A stretch of 60,708 nucleotides of DNA, taken from positions 1 to 60,708 of the forward strand of contig JAIRUQ010000118.1 of NCBI GenBank assembly GCA_031254315.1, written 5' to 3'. The translations under genes and the position numbers were made by a program. The notes beneath the pieces were generated by a model. It ran no database searches. It saw nothing but the letters and a program-made list of their open reading frames with translations, and was not told the DNA's origin. Every line of letters starts with the position of its first letter. Within the stretch, counting starts at the first letter, position 1. Origin of the DNA: Treponema sp. Lineage in GTDB: Bacteria; Spirochaetota; Spirochaetia; Treponematales; Breznakiellaceae. Shown here in pieces: positions 43,206-50,904 of this stretch.

Positions 43206-44054
43206 TTAAGTTCTTGAATTGCCCCCGGCTCTCGGAGCCAGTGCGGGGTCAATGGGATTATCACTGCGAAAAACCATGAAAAAAAGCTGTGGCTTTTCTG
43301 AAACAGGATTAATTCCCAGTCTTCCCACTTCCAATCCGGGCGTTATTCTGTCGCCGACATTTACCGATATACTCTCACAGCCGCCGTACATGTAATAATA
43401 CCCGCCCGCTGTTTCTACAATTACCACTCTGCCAAACTTCCGCCAGGGTCCAGCGGACACCACATTTCCCTGAGTAAGACTGCGAACAGATTCGAGTCTC
43501 TCTCCCTCAACAACAACGCCCATCTGCCCGGTCATGTAGGTAATATCCTTCGGCGTAACAGGCCAGCGCAGGGCGTAAATCCCTCCGGCAACCGGGGCAG
43601 GCGTATTGTTCGCGGGCGGATTACTTGGCGTACTGCGCCCCGGCACTCTTATTACATCGCCCACCCTCAGCACATGATTAGAAGAAAATCCGTTAATTTC
43701 CAGCAATCTCTGTAAAGTAATTCCGTTAGTCCGCGCTATGCTGTAAAGTGTGTCGCCTCTTACCGCCCGGTAATTAACCAGCGTTTGGGCGTTTGTCTGC
43801 GCGTTTACAGTAACGGACGCCGGAGTATCTGAAGAAACCGGTATTACAAGCCTTCTTCCTGCCTGAAGCGTAGAAGGGTCGGTAATCCCATTGGCGAGCA
43901 TAAGCTCATCGGCGGTTACACTATAAAACCGGGAAAGTGAATAAATCGTCTCTCCCCTGCCGACTACGTGGATCAGGTCGTCTGCGGACAGCGCTCCTGA
44001 GGAAACAAGCCCTGCCAAAACAAAAATTAATGAAAAACTTCGTAAATACTTCAC
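43206..44054 (-). CDS. NlpD-like protein: two LysM domains and a degenerate LytM (M23) domain
   Basis: 282 aa, GTG start. Signal peptide MKYLRSFSLIFVLAGLVSS. LysM 1 (about residues 28-71: HVVGRGETIYSLSRFYSV) and LysM 2 (about 94-137: YRAVRGDTLYSIARTNGI) bind peptidoglycan. From about 160 there is an M23-like domain (YYMYGGCESISVNVGDRITP), but the catalytic HxH motif is replaced by LFFMVF and the first ligand is absent, so it should be inactive as a peptidase. Degenerate LytM proteins such as NlpD and EnvC activate amidases at the septum. It ends nine bases before the sigma-factor gene. Confidence 0.85.
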   Translation of the reverse strand: MKYLRSFSLIFVLAGLVSSGALSADDLIHVVGRGETIYSLSRFYSVTADELMLANGITDPSTLQAGRRLVIPVSSDTPASVTVNAQTNAQTLVNYRAVRGDTLYSIARTNGITLQRLLEINGFSSNHVLRVGDVIRVPGRSTPSNPPANNTPAPVAGGIYALRWPVTPKDITYMTGQMGVVVEGERLESVRSLTQGNVVSAGPWRKFGRVVIVETAGGYYYMYGGCESISVNVGDRITPGLEVGRLGINPVSEKPQLFFMVFRSDNPIDPALAPRAGGNSRT

Positions 44055-44216
44055 GGCTCTTCATTATCGGCAGTTTTTGCGAATTTCCACATTAGTTTGC
44101 CTCTAATATAATAAAAATGGGCGTGAAAAGTTACAAAAAAAGACAAATTAAGTTGTTTGGAAGGGCTATTTGTTGCTTTTCCCTGATTATCAAGGTAAAT
44201 TGATAGTGAGGTTATT

Positions 44217-44702
44217 ATGAGTGACTATAAAAGACCAAGTTGGGACGAATATTTCATGGAAGTCTGCGAAGCGATTTCCAAAAGGGCGACCTGCGAACGG
44301 GGACGCTCCGGCTGTGTTATCGCCAGGGACAAGCAGATTTTAGTTACAGGCTATGTAGGCGCTCCGGCGGGACTCCCCCATTGCGATGATGTCGGTCATC
44401 AATTTAAGAAAATGATCCATGAAGACGGCAAAGAGACCACTCACTGCGTCCGCACCGTCCATGCCGAACAAAACGCTATTTGCCAAGCCGCGAAAATGGG
44501 TATTCCCATAGACGGAGCAACTCTCTATTGCAGAATGACGCCGTGCAGAACATGCGCCATGTTGATCATCAACTGCGGCATAAAGCGCGTAGTATGCCAG
44601 CGCAGATACCATGACAGCGAAGACTCTCTTTCAATGTTTGAAAAAGCAGGCGTAATAATTGAGCATATACATGATGAATTCCAAAAATACGAAGATCAGT
44701 GA
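44217..44702 (+). CDS. dCMP deaminase family protein
   Basis: 161 aa cytidine/deoxycytidylate deaminase. Zinc motif HAEQNAICQAA and PCRTCAMLI give the His and two Cys ligands; ERGRSGCVIARD and the N-terminal RPSWDEYFMEV are typical of dCMP deaminase/ComEB. It supplies dUMP for dTMP synthesis. GTGAGGT lies upstream of the ATG. It is divergent from the NlpD-like gene. Confidence 0.92.
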   Translation: MSDYKRPSWDEYFMEVCEAISKRATCERGRSGCVIARDKQILVTGYVGAPAGLPHCDDVGHQFKKMIHEDGKETTHCVRTVHAEQNAICQAAKMGIPIDGATLYCRMTPCRTCAMLIINCGIKRVVCQRRYHDSEDSLSMFEKAGVIIEHIHDEFQKYEDQ

Positions 44703-44720
44703 TGCTATGCTAAATTTCTG

Positions 44721-44999
44721 CTAGTAGTCTGTTACAGTTAAATATTTACAAACATTCTTCCAAAAAGACCACACAAAGGCACGGAGGCACGAAGAGTGGC
44801 AGTATATTTGTCAATGGCGCGTTCCCTACCATACAAGGATTAGAGAACAAAGAGCAAAGTAAGACTTAAGAGAAGAGGAGCAACAAATGAAGCAAATGTA
44901 TACAAAATTTCCCTTCCATTCCCTTCTTTATCTTCCTCCGTGCCTTTGTGTGAGATTTTTGGCGAATAATGTAATGTTTTAGCTGTTACAGAGTACTAG
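44721..44999. repeat. MITE-like inverted-repeat element, copy B (complete)
   Basis: Left end CTAGTAGTCTGTTACAGTTA and right end AGCTGTTACAGAGTACTAG are inverted copies. Further in, CACACAAAGGCACGGAGGCA pairs with CTCCGTGCCTTTGTGTG. The 279-base element has no ORF. Its left end lies 18 bases after the deaminase stop, and its right CTAG supplies the stop codon of the opposing gene. It fills the whole gap between them. Confidence 0.8.
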
Positions 45000-45982
45000 G
45001 TTGACTCTAAAATTATCCGGTATTTAAGATAGGTTTCTTCAAGGGTGTTTAGCGGTCCGGGAGCGCTGACCCTTTTTCGCAAAGTACAAGCGTCCTTTCT
45101 TTCGATAAAAAAGTCATAAATCGCACGAGGGTCATGGTCATTTACAAACGAATAAACCGGCTTTGAATCGAGATAAGAGCGTAATTCACTATGGCTTACG
45201 GACGATACTCCGTATTTTTTTAGCCTGTTTCTGACCTGCAAAATTTCCTCATAAGACAGACCGAAAAGGAATTCTTCCAGCGCCCATCTTGTACTATCAT
45301 TGGTTGATTCCTCCTTAAGGAAATCTTCCCATTCGGTGTCAGAGCCCATATCAATGGAAATCCTTAATAGCTCTGTATTACCGTCCATCGTCCCAAAACT
45401 GGGGGGGGCGGAATCTCTTGCCTTCCAGAGGGAAGAGAGCGCCATAAGGTGATGAATACTGCGCTGGTCAATGCCGCTGTCCCAGAGGGCGATTAAATCA
45501 TTCGCAAGCCTTGCCTTGGTATTGTTTGAAAAGCTGGGGTCTTCCAGACAGGAAAAATAGACATATTCAGCCATAAGGGTAAAAACTACGGTAAATAGGA
45601 TATTTCTTGCCGGAATATACAGTTGGTCGTTCGTCTCGGTCAACCTTGTAACCAGCGCGAAAGCGTGAAATTTGGCTACTAAAAAACTGCGAAGAGCCGC
45701 TACTTTGGCAGGGGTGCGGAGCATATGCGATGGGGTAGAAAAGGCAAGCAATGACTCGGTAAGCTGATGCTCATTAATGAGAATATCCCTGACAAACCGT
45801 GTTTCTTTTAAGGAAGGATAGTCAAAAACCGCACTCCCCAAGTTACGAAGCCGCCGGAACCTTTCGTGCATAAGGGTATAATCCTGAGGTCTGCTTTCCT
45901 TGAGCCAATCCTCAACCTCCCCTATAAGGATTTCCTCTTCTTCTGACAGAACCTGCGCATGGTGCGTTGGAGCCTGATCCAT
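44996..45982 (-). CDS. Hypothetical protein
   Basis: 328 aa, no signal peptide or transmembrane segment, probably cytoplasmic and mostly helical. I do not recognise the family. Its TAG stop lies inside the terminal CTAG of a MITE-like element, so the native C-terminus may have been slightly altered. A near-consensus promoter ends eight bases before the ATG and there is no Shine-Dalgarno. Confidence 0.7.
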   Translation of the reverse strand: MDQAPTHHAQVLSEEEEILIGEVEDWLKESRPQDYTLMHERFRRLRNLGSAVFDYPSLKETRFVRDILINEHQLTESLLAFSTPSHMLRTPAKVAALRSFLVAKFHAFALVTRLTETNDQLYIPARNILFTVVFTLMAEYVYFSCLEDPSFSNNTKARLANDLIALWDSGIDQRSIHHLMALSSLWKARDSAPPSFGTMDGNTELLRISIDMGSDTEWEDFLKEESTNDSTRWALEEFLFGLSYEEILQVRNRLKKYGVSSVSHSELRSYLDSKPVYSFVNDHDPRAIYDFFIERKDACTLRKRVSAPGPLNTLEETYLKYRIILEST

Positions 45983-45990
45983 AATATAAT

Positions 45991-46019
45991 ATTATAACAC
46001 AAAAAAGAAGAAATTACAA
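45991..46019 (-). promoter_or_regulatory. Promoter with near-leaderless geometry
   Basis: On the minus strand TTGTAA (46014-46019), a 17-base spacer and a perfect TATAAT (45991-45996). The ATG at 45982 follows after eight AT-only bases; there is no ribosome binding site. Confidence 0.65.
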
Positions 46020-46597
46020 ATTTATTTTCACTATAAAATTTCACATAATTTGTGAAAAAAGTGCTAAAGTTTGGGCTTACACTTTTATGAGTTTTGTCAA
46101 CTAATTAAGACAAATAATCTATAAAAATGAAGAACCCCGCGGCAAGCCGCCGGGGTATCTTCGTTGGAGAGGAAATTTATTATACTGGCGAGGGTCATAC
46201 CCAATTACCCTTTTATAAAATCCATACTAAGTGTTGAAATTTTAAGCGCGGCAAGCCGCGGGGTATGAACCCCCGCCTTCCAATCAGGTGTCATTCATGT
46301 CTGGTGCATTAGTCTTAATGGTGCGCGGTTAATGGGGCTTTTATTGTGCGCTACAACGTGCCGGAATATTGATTTACATGGCGCACTGTGTTATATTATT
46401 GATTAGCGGCGCGCGCTGGGCGCGCTACTCGGACTAAAGTCCTCGCGCATTGTTCGTCTTGATGCCTTAAATTAGCGCCACGCCGTGCTAATTTATTCAT
46501 CTACACCGCTTGTCGCGGTGCGTTATTCGGCGCAGACTAAAGTCCTCGCGCTTTCGGAGGATGGGGCTTTTATTGTGCGCTACAACGTGCCGCATTA
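46020..46597. repeat. Repeat-rich intergenic region before the tmRNA gene
   Basis: No gene seen. There is a hairpin CCCCGCGGCAAGCCGCCGGGG-like at about 46136-46157 and a related one near 46250. Two copies of a segment beginning GGGGCTTTTATTGTGCGCTA start at about 46336 and 46563. GGACTAAAGTCC palindromes lie near 46430 and 46540. The first copy of the repeated segment also has TTGATT, a 17-base spacer and TATATT, so it looks like a second version of the tmRNA promoter. A related block (46416-46560) recurs after the tmRNA at 47549-47665. Confidence 0.6.
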
Positions 46598-46627
46598 TTG
46601 ATCTACACGGCTTCGCCGTGCTATCTT
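46598..46627 (+). promoter_or_regulatory. tmRNA promoter
   Basis: TTGATC (46598-46603), an 18-base spacer holding a small CACGGC-TTC-GCCGTG hairpin, and TATCTT (46622-46627). The predicted start is seven bases later, at the first base of tmRNA. Confidence 0.6.
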
Positions 46628-46633
46628 TGGTTG

Positions 46634-46977
46634 GGGGGTGCACCGGTTTCGACTGGTACGTCTTCGGGGTATAGACTGCAGATGGAGCGCTCATCTCCTG
46701 ATTGGGCAAAAATTTAACTGCCAATACTGTCAGTTACGAATACGCCATAGCTGCGTAATCGCGTGGAACTGTTCCGCCGCTCTGAGGAACAACTTCCGCG
46801 TCGCAATCAGAGCTGGTTATGCCGCCGCTTTCGGAGACGGCATGGCGAGATTTTCCGGAATACGGACAGACCGCGCGCCGTTTAGCCAAGTCTGCCCCGA
46901 CAAAAAAATAAACGGCTAAATCTGTAGATGTCTATGTTTCGCGTATTGGGACGCGGGTTCGACTCCCGCCACCTCCA
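46634..46977 (+). ncRNA. ssrA: Transfer-messenger RNA (tmRNA)
   Basis: Rescues stalled ribosomes. The 5' end GGGGGTG pairs with CACCTCC at the 3' end, with discriminator A; CCA is not encoded. The tRNA-like part has GGTTTCGACTGG at the 5' side and the T arm GCGGGTTCGACTCCCGC. The reading frame for the tag lies at 46720-46758: GCC resume codon, then codons for ANTVSYEYAIAA and TAA. The pseudoknot region occupies about 46760-46930. The tag ends AIAA instead of the usual ALAA. The 3' end of this gene is repeated downstream. Confidence 0.95.
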
Positions 46978-47549
46978 TCTAATTTATTAGAAACTCCGCA
47001 TTATTATTACTGACAAAAAATTTAAAAATGACTCCACTAACGCGGGAGTCGAAACGGAGCGCTCCTTGAAAAAATTCAAGGCGAATGCCTTGCTTTGAAA
47101 AATTTCTGCGCATGGATGCGCAGGGAGCGCGCAGTCGGACTGGAAGCCTGAGGCAGGATGCCGAAGGCTGGAAGGCGACTCCCGCCACCTCCATCTAATT
47201 TATTAGAAACTCCACATTATTATTACTGACAAAATATTTTAAAATGACTCCACTAACTCGGGAGTCGAAACGGAGCGCTCCTTGAAAAAATTCAAGGCGT
47301 AAGCCTTGCTTTGAAAAATTTCTGCGCATGGATGCGCAGGGAGCGCGCAGTCGGCCTGGAAGCCTGAGGCAGGATGCCGAAGGCTGGAAGGCGACTCCCG
47401 CCACCTCCATCTAATTTATTAGAAACTCCGCATTATTATTACTGACAAAAAATTTAAAAATGACTCCACTAACGCGGGAGTTGAAACGGAGCGCTCCTTA
47501 AAAAATTCCAAGGCGTAAGCCTTGCTTTGAAAAATTTCTGCGCATGGAC
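46961..47549. repeat. Tandem 216-base repeats containing the tmRNA 3' end
   Basis: CCATCT after the tmRNA tail occurs at 46975, 47191 and 47407, exactly 216 bases apart. Each unit runs from TAATTTATTAGAAACTCC to GCGACTCCCGCCACCTCCA, which equals the last bases of tmRNA. Two units are complete (46979-47194 and 47195-47410) and nearly identical; a third breaks off at about 47549. Each also holds an inverted copy of the T-arm (GCGGGAGTCGAAAC) and several hairpins. Confidence 0.9.
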
Positions 47550-47825
47550 GGCGCGCTACTCGGGCTAAAGCCCTCGCGCCTTTTTCATCCTAATCACGTT
47601 TTTTGTGCGCCACGCCGTGTTGCCTTATTCATCCGCACAGCTTAACGCTGTGCATACTTGGGCGCAGAGAGCGCGTAGTCGGCCTGTAGGGAGGCAACAG
47701 GATGTTGCCGACAGGAAGGCGACTCCTTGCCGCTTTCGCGGCACTGGACCTCAAAAACTCCCAAATATTATCACAGATAAAAATTTGATACAAACTCCAC
47801 TAACGCGGGAGTCGAAACCAAAAAC
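47550..47825. repeat. Degenerate repeat remnants after the tmRNA array
   Basis: No gene seen. 47549-47665 resembles the block before tmRNA (CGCGCTACTCGGGCTAAAGC, CCACGCCGTG, ATTCATCCGCACAG). 47718-47725 is GGCGACTCC without the tmRNA tail. 47753-47818 is a fourth, diverged copy of the first part of the 216-base unit, ending CTAACGCGGGAGTCGAAACC next to the following gene. Confidence 0.6.
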
Positions 47826-48881
47826 CTACTGATAATTGCGTGAAATTTCTCTGAACTTATCCTGTATTTGCACTACAGCGTCTGCAATAACGGGATCAAA
47901 TTGGACATGTTTTCCCTGAATTATTATATCAATTGCTTCTTCGTAGGGCATTGCGGCTTTGTAAACACGGGCGCAGACTAAAGCGTCGTACACGTCAGCT
48001 AACGCCGCAAGACGGGCGGTAAGGGGGATTTGCTCTCCTTTTAACTGCCAAGGATAACCTTTGCCGTCCCAGCGTTCGTGATGGCTGTAACAAATGTCTT
48101 CGCAGTGTTTCAGGTAAATAGAAGTATTAACATCACCAAGCTCATGGATAATTTCTTTGCCGCGTACGGTGTGGGTTTTCATTATTTCATATTCTTCCGG
48201 GTCGAGCTTGCCGGGTTTTAAGAGAATCTTGTCGGGAATTGCTATTTTACCGACATCGTGAAGAGCCATGGATTTCATTATTATGTCGGGCTGGAGTTTT
48301 AATAATTCTTCAGCATAAACAGAGTCGGTTTCAACAAGATGATCGATCAATGCTTTTACAAACAACTGAGTTCTTTTAACGTGTTCGCCCGATTCTAAAT
48401 CGCGGTGTTCAATGACGTTCGCAAGTCCCTGTAAAGCATTTTCAAGAGTCTTTGTAGCTTCGGCGGCTTTTTCAGCAACCATTTGTTCAAGACTGTCGCT
48501 GTAATTTTTAAGCTCTATCTGGTTTTTAACACGCAGTTTTACAATCTCAGGCAGGAAAGGCTTATTAATAAAATCTACCGCGCCTGCCGCTAAAAGCTCA
48601 CTTTCAGAATCATTTTCGGCAGTGATAAAAATAACCGGAATACGTTTGAGTTTTTCATTGGTCTTCATTAACTCAAACATCTCTCGCCCGGTCATTTCGG
48701 GCATAACTACATCAAGCAGAATTAGCTTTGGCAGAGAAACAGAATCGCCAAGCAATTCAAGCGCTTCCTTGCCGTTAGAGGCGGTTATCACATAATAATC
48801 ATCTTTTAATATTTCTTCGAGAATCATGACATTTAATTCAACGTCATCAACTACAAGAACTACAGGTGCTTTATCCGCCAT
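47826..48881 (-). CDS. Response regulator with HD-GYP phosphodiesterase domain
   Basis: 351 aa. The receiver domain (about 8-125) has the phospho-aspartate in LILLDVVMPEMTG and the conserved lysine in INKPFLP. A coiled linker leads to an HD-GYP domain: HVKRTQLF, ALHDVGKIAIPD, THTVRGKEII, then HHERWDGKGYP and ALADVYDAL. HD-GYP proteins hydrolyse cyclic di-GMP, so phosphorylation should change c-di-GMP levels. The Hpt gene immediately upstream overlaps it by 11 bases and is its likely phosphodonor. Confidence 0.93.
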   Translation of the reverse strand: MADKAPVVLVVDDVELNVMILEEILKDDYYVITASNGKEALELLGDSVSLPKLILLDVVMPEMTGREMFELMKTNEKLKRIPVIFITAENDSESELLAAGAVDFINKPFLPEIVKLRVKNQIELKNYSDSLEQMVAEKAAEATKTLENALQGLANVIEHRDLESGEHVKRTQLFVKALIDHLVETDSVYAEELLKLQPDIIMKSMALHDVGKIAIPDKILLKPGKLDPEEYEIMKTHTVRGKEIIHELGDVNTSIYLKHCEDICYSHHERWDGKGYPWQLKGEQIPLTARLAALADVYDALVCARVYKAAMPYEEAIDIIIQGKHVQFDPVIADAVVQIQDKFREISRNYQ

Positions 48882-49218
48882 ATTTACTTATCACCTTATC
48901 TATTTCCGCCAAAGTTTTAGAATGAATGTCTTTTACTAACGTAAGTTGATCTCTATTAATTGTTCCGGCTTTCATTTGGGTTTCCAGTTCCAGAGTCTGA
49001 TTAAAAAGCTCGGTAAGGGACAAGTTTGCAGAAAGCCCTTTCAATGTGTGAACCAAAGGCTGTGCCTTTTCTATACTTTCTTCGGCTATTGCCGTTTCAA
49101 TAGCAGGCAAAGATTGATCGTCCTTGAATTTAGCAAGAAGTTTGACATAGAGCTTGATATTGTTCATTACCCTTTTAGAGCCATCTTCAACATTGACATA
49201 CACTACATCATCTGCCAT
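48871..49218 (-). CDS. Stand-alone Hpt phosphotransfer protein
   Basis: 115 aa. The Hpt signature LVHTLKGLSANLSL contains the phospho-accepting histidine (about residue 57). ATG 49218 is chosen over a GTG at 49224 because AAAGAGG sits five bases before it. It overlaps the REC-HD-GYP gene, so it probably relays phosphate to that receiver from a hybrid kinase elsewhere. Confidence 0.88.
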   Translation of the reverse strand: MADDVVYVNVEDGSKRVMNNIKLYVKLLAKFKDDQSLPAIETAIAEESIEKAQPLVHTLKGLSANLSLTELFNQTLELETQMKAGTINRDQLTLVKDIHSKTLAEIDKVISKYGG

Positions 49219-49252
49219 AACCACCTCTTTAAAATCGTTACAAGTTATCGTT

Positions 49253-49477
49253 CTATCGTTCGCGGTAAATAATCCTGCCTCTGCTTAAATCGTAGGGAGA
49301 AAGGGCAATTCTGACCCGGTCGCCGGGAACAATACGGATATAATGCTTTCTCATTTTGCCTGAAAGATGAGCCAATATAAGATGCCCATTCTGATTGTCT
49401 AATTCTACCCGAAACATGGTGTTTGGAAGGGCTTCCTTGACAACGCCCTCTACCTCTATTGCCTCTTCTTTTGCCAC
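49253..49477 (-). CDS. infA: Translation initiation factor IF-1
   Basis: 74 aa, the normal length. S1-like OB fold: [20 protein letters not shown], then [37 protein letters not shown]. It binds the 30S A site during initiation. The start is GTG with AAGGAG five bases upstream. Confidence 0.97.
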   Translation of the reverse strand: MAKEEAIEVEGVVKEALPNTMFRVELDNQNGHLILAHLSGKMRKHYIRIVPGDRVRIALSPYDLSRGRIIYRER

Positions 49478-49535
49478 TTTTACTCCTTATGTCTATATTA
49501 CAGCCAAAACCCCTTTATGTCAATTATGTCTATAT

Positions 49536-49543
49536 GCTAAAAT
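49536..49543 (+). promoter_or_regulatory. Extended -10 promoter element before thrC
   Basis: GCTAAAAT within TATGCTAAAAT gives an extended -10 (TGn then TAAAAT at 49538-49543). The thrC ATG follows after five bases. A -35 is weak (TTATGT about 17 bases upstream). Confidence 0.5.
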
Positions 49544-49548
49544 AAGGA

Positions 49549-50904
49549 ATGTTTTACTACAGTACCAGAAACAAAAACGATAAAACGGCTTTTTCTACGG
49601 CGGCGCTCACGGGACTTGCGCCGGATGGGGGGCTTTTTGTTCCCGAAGAAATCCCCCAATATACGGCTCAGGTGAAATCCTCGCTTGGATCAATGGATTT
49701 TCGAGACATTGCTTTTGAAACAATAAAACCCTATGTAAAGGACGAAATACCTGACAGCGCGTTATCTGACATTATTCAATCGGCTTTTACTTTTACAGCC
49801 CCGCTTGTAGCTGTCGCAGACCGCTTTACAGCGGAGCTTTTTCACGGTCCAACCGCCGCTTTTAAGGACTTTGGGGCGCGTTTTATGGCTCGCTCTTTTT
49901 CTTATCTGAGGCGGGGCGAAGAACGCCCTTTAAGAATTCTTGTCGCAACTTCAGGCGATACGGGGGGCGCGGTAGCGGACGGTTTTTTCGATGTGCCGGG
50001 CATTTTTGTTACCGTGTTGTACCCCAAAGGCAGGGTAACATCTTTGCAAGAGCGGCAAATAGCGGGGCTTGGTAAAAACATTAGCGCCCTTTCCGTAGAG
50101 GGAAGTTTTGACGACTGCCAAAGATTGGTTAAAGCCGCTCTTGCCGATGAAGGCTTAAAAAAACGGATGGCTCTTTCTTCGGCGAATTCAATTAATATAA
50201 GCAGACTTATTCCGCAAGCCGTCTATTATTCAGCCGCCGCCGGAAGAATTTTTGCGGGACTGACCGACCCTGACGGAGAGGCAACTCCTCGTGTCGCGGG
50301 TTTTGTAAACAGGCAGGAGAAACATTCAGGCGCGCCTGCCATTCTCTGCGTTCCTTCCGGTAACTTTGGCAATTTAACGGCAGGGCTTTACGCGATGAAG
50401 ATGGGTGCGCCTGTAAAGCAATTTATCGCGGCGACTAACATAAATAAAACGGTTCCCGATTATCTTAATTCAGGCGAATATCTTGCGCGTATTTCACAGG
50501 CGACAATTTCAAACGCAATGGATGTAGGAGCGCCAAGTAACTTTGAGCGAATGTCCGCTCATTTTTCATGGGAAGAGATGCGGCGTATAATTTTGGGAGT
50601 CTCTGTCAGCGATGATGAAACGAAGGAAACAATCACGCGCATACATGAACAGGCGGGCTACTTTCTTGATCCCCACAGTGCAGTCGGCTGGAAGGGCGTA
50701 GATAAACTCCGCGCGGAGAATAAGATTGATTCAAGCCCCACAGCGATACTCTGCACCGCCCATCCTGCGAAATTTTCAGAAGTTGTAGAGCCGCTGGTTG
50801 GTAAGCCGCCTGTGCCGCAATCTCTTTCCATGGCAATGGAAAGAAAAGTAAACTCAAAAACAATCCCTGCCGAAGTTACGGCATTAATTGACGCATTAGT
50901 ATGA
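49549..50904 (+). CDS. thrC: Threonine synthase
   Basis: PLP enzyme converting phosphohomoserine to threonine. MFYYSTRN at the start and GLAPDGGLFVPEEI are typical of the group with an N-terminal extension. PLP lysine region: ELFHGPTAAFKDFGARFM; then ATSGDTGGAVADGF and VPSGNFGNLTAG. 451 aa, standard. The -10 promoter element is only five bases away, so the mRNA may be leaderless. It overlaps the nuclease gene by four bases. Confidence 0.95.
   Translation: MFYYSTRNKNDKTAFSTAALTGLAPDGGLFVPEEIPQYTAQVKSSLGSMDFRDIAFETIKPYVKDEIPDSALSDIIQSAFTFTAPLVAVADRFTAELFHGPTAAFKDFGARFMARSFSYLRRGEERPLRILVATSGDTGGAVADGFFDVPGIFVTVLYPKGRVTSLQERQIAGLGKNISALSVEGSFDDCQRLVKAALADEGLKKRMALSSANSINISRLIPQAVYYSAAAGRIFAGLTDPDGEATPRVAGFVNRQEKHSGAPAILCVPSGNFGNLTAGLYAMKMGAPVKQFIAATNINKTVPDYLNSGEYLARISQATISNAMDVGAPSNFERMSAHFSWEEMRRIILGVSVSDDETKETITRIHEQAGYFLDPHSAVGWKGVDKLRAENKIDSSPTAILCTAHPAKFSEVVEPLVGKPPVPQSLSMAMERKVNSKTIPAEVTALIDALV

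Noticed and set aside
46979..47410. Two tandem 71-codon minus-strand ORFs in the tmRNA repeats
   Set aside because: They exist only because the 216-base unit is a multiple of three. The start lies in the complement of the tmRNA tail, the composition is not protein-like, and there is no ribosome binding site.
46961..47818. CRISPR array
   Set aside because: Repeats are 216 bases and directly adjacent without unique spacers, and no cas gene is present.
46961..47818. Prophage or genomic island at the tmRNA 3' end
   Set aside because: No integrase, phage or cargo gene lies between the tail copies; only repeats are seen.
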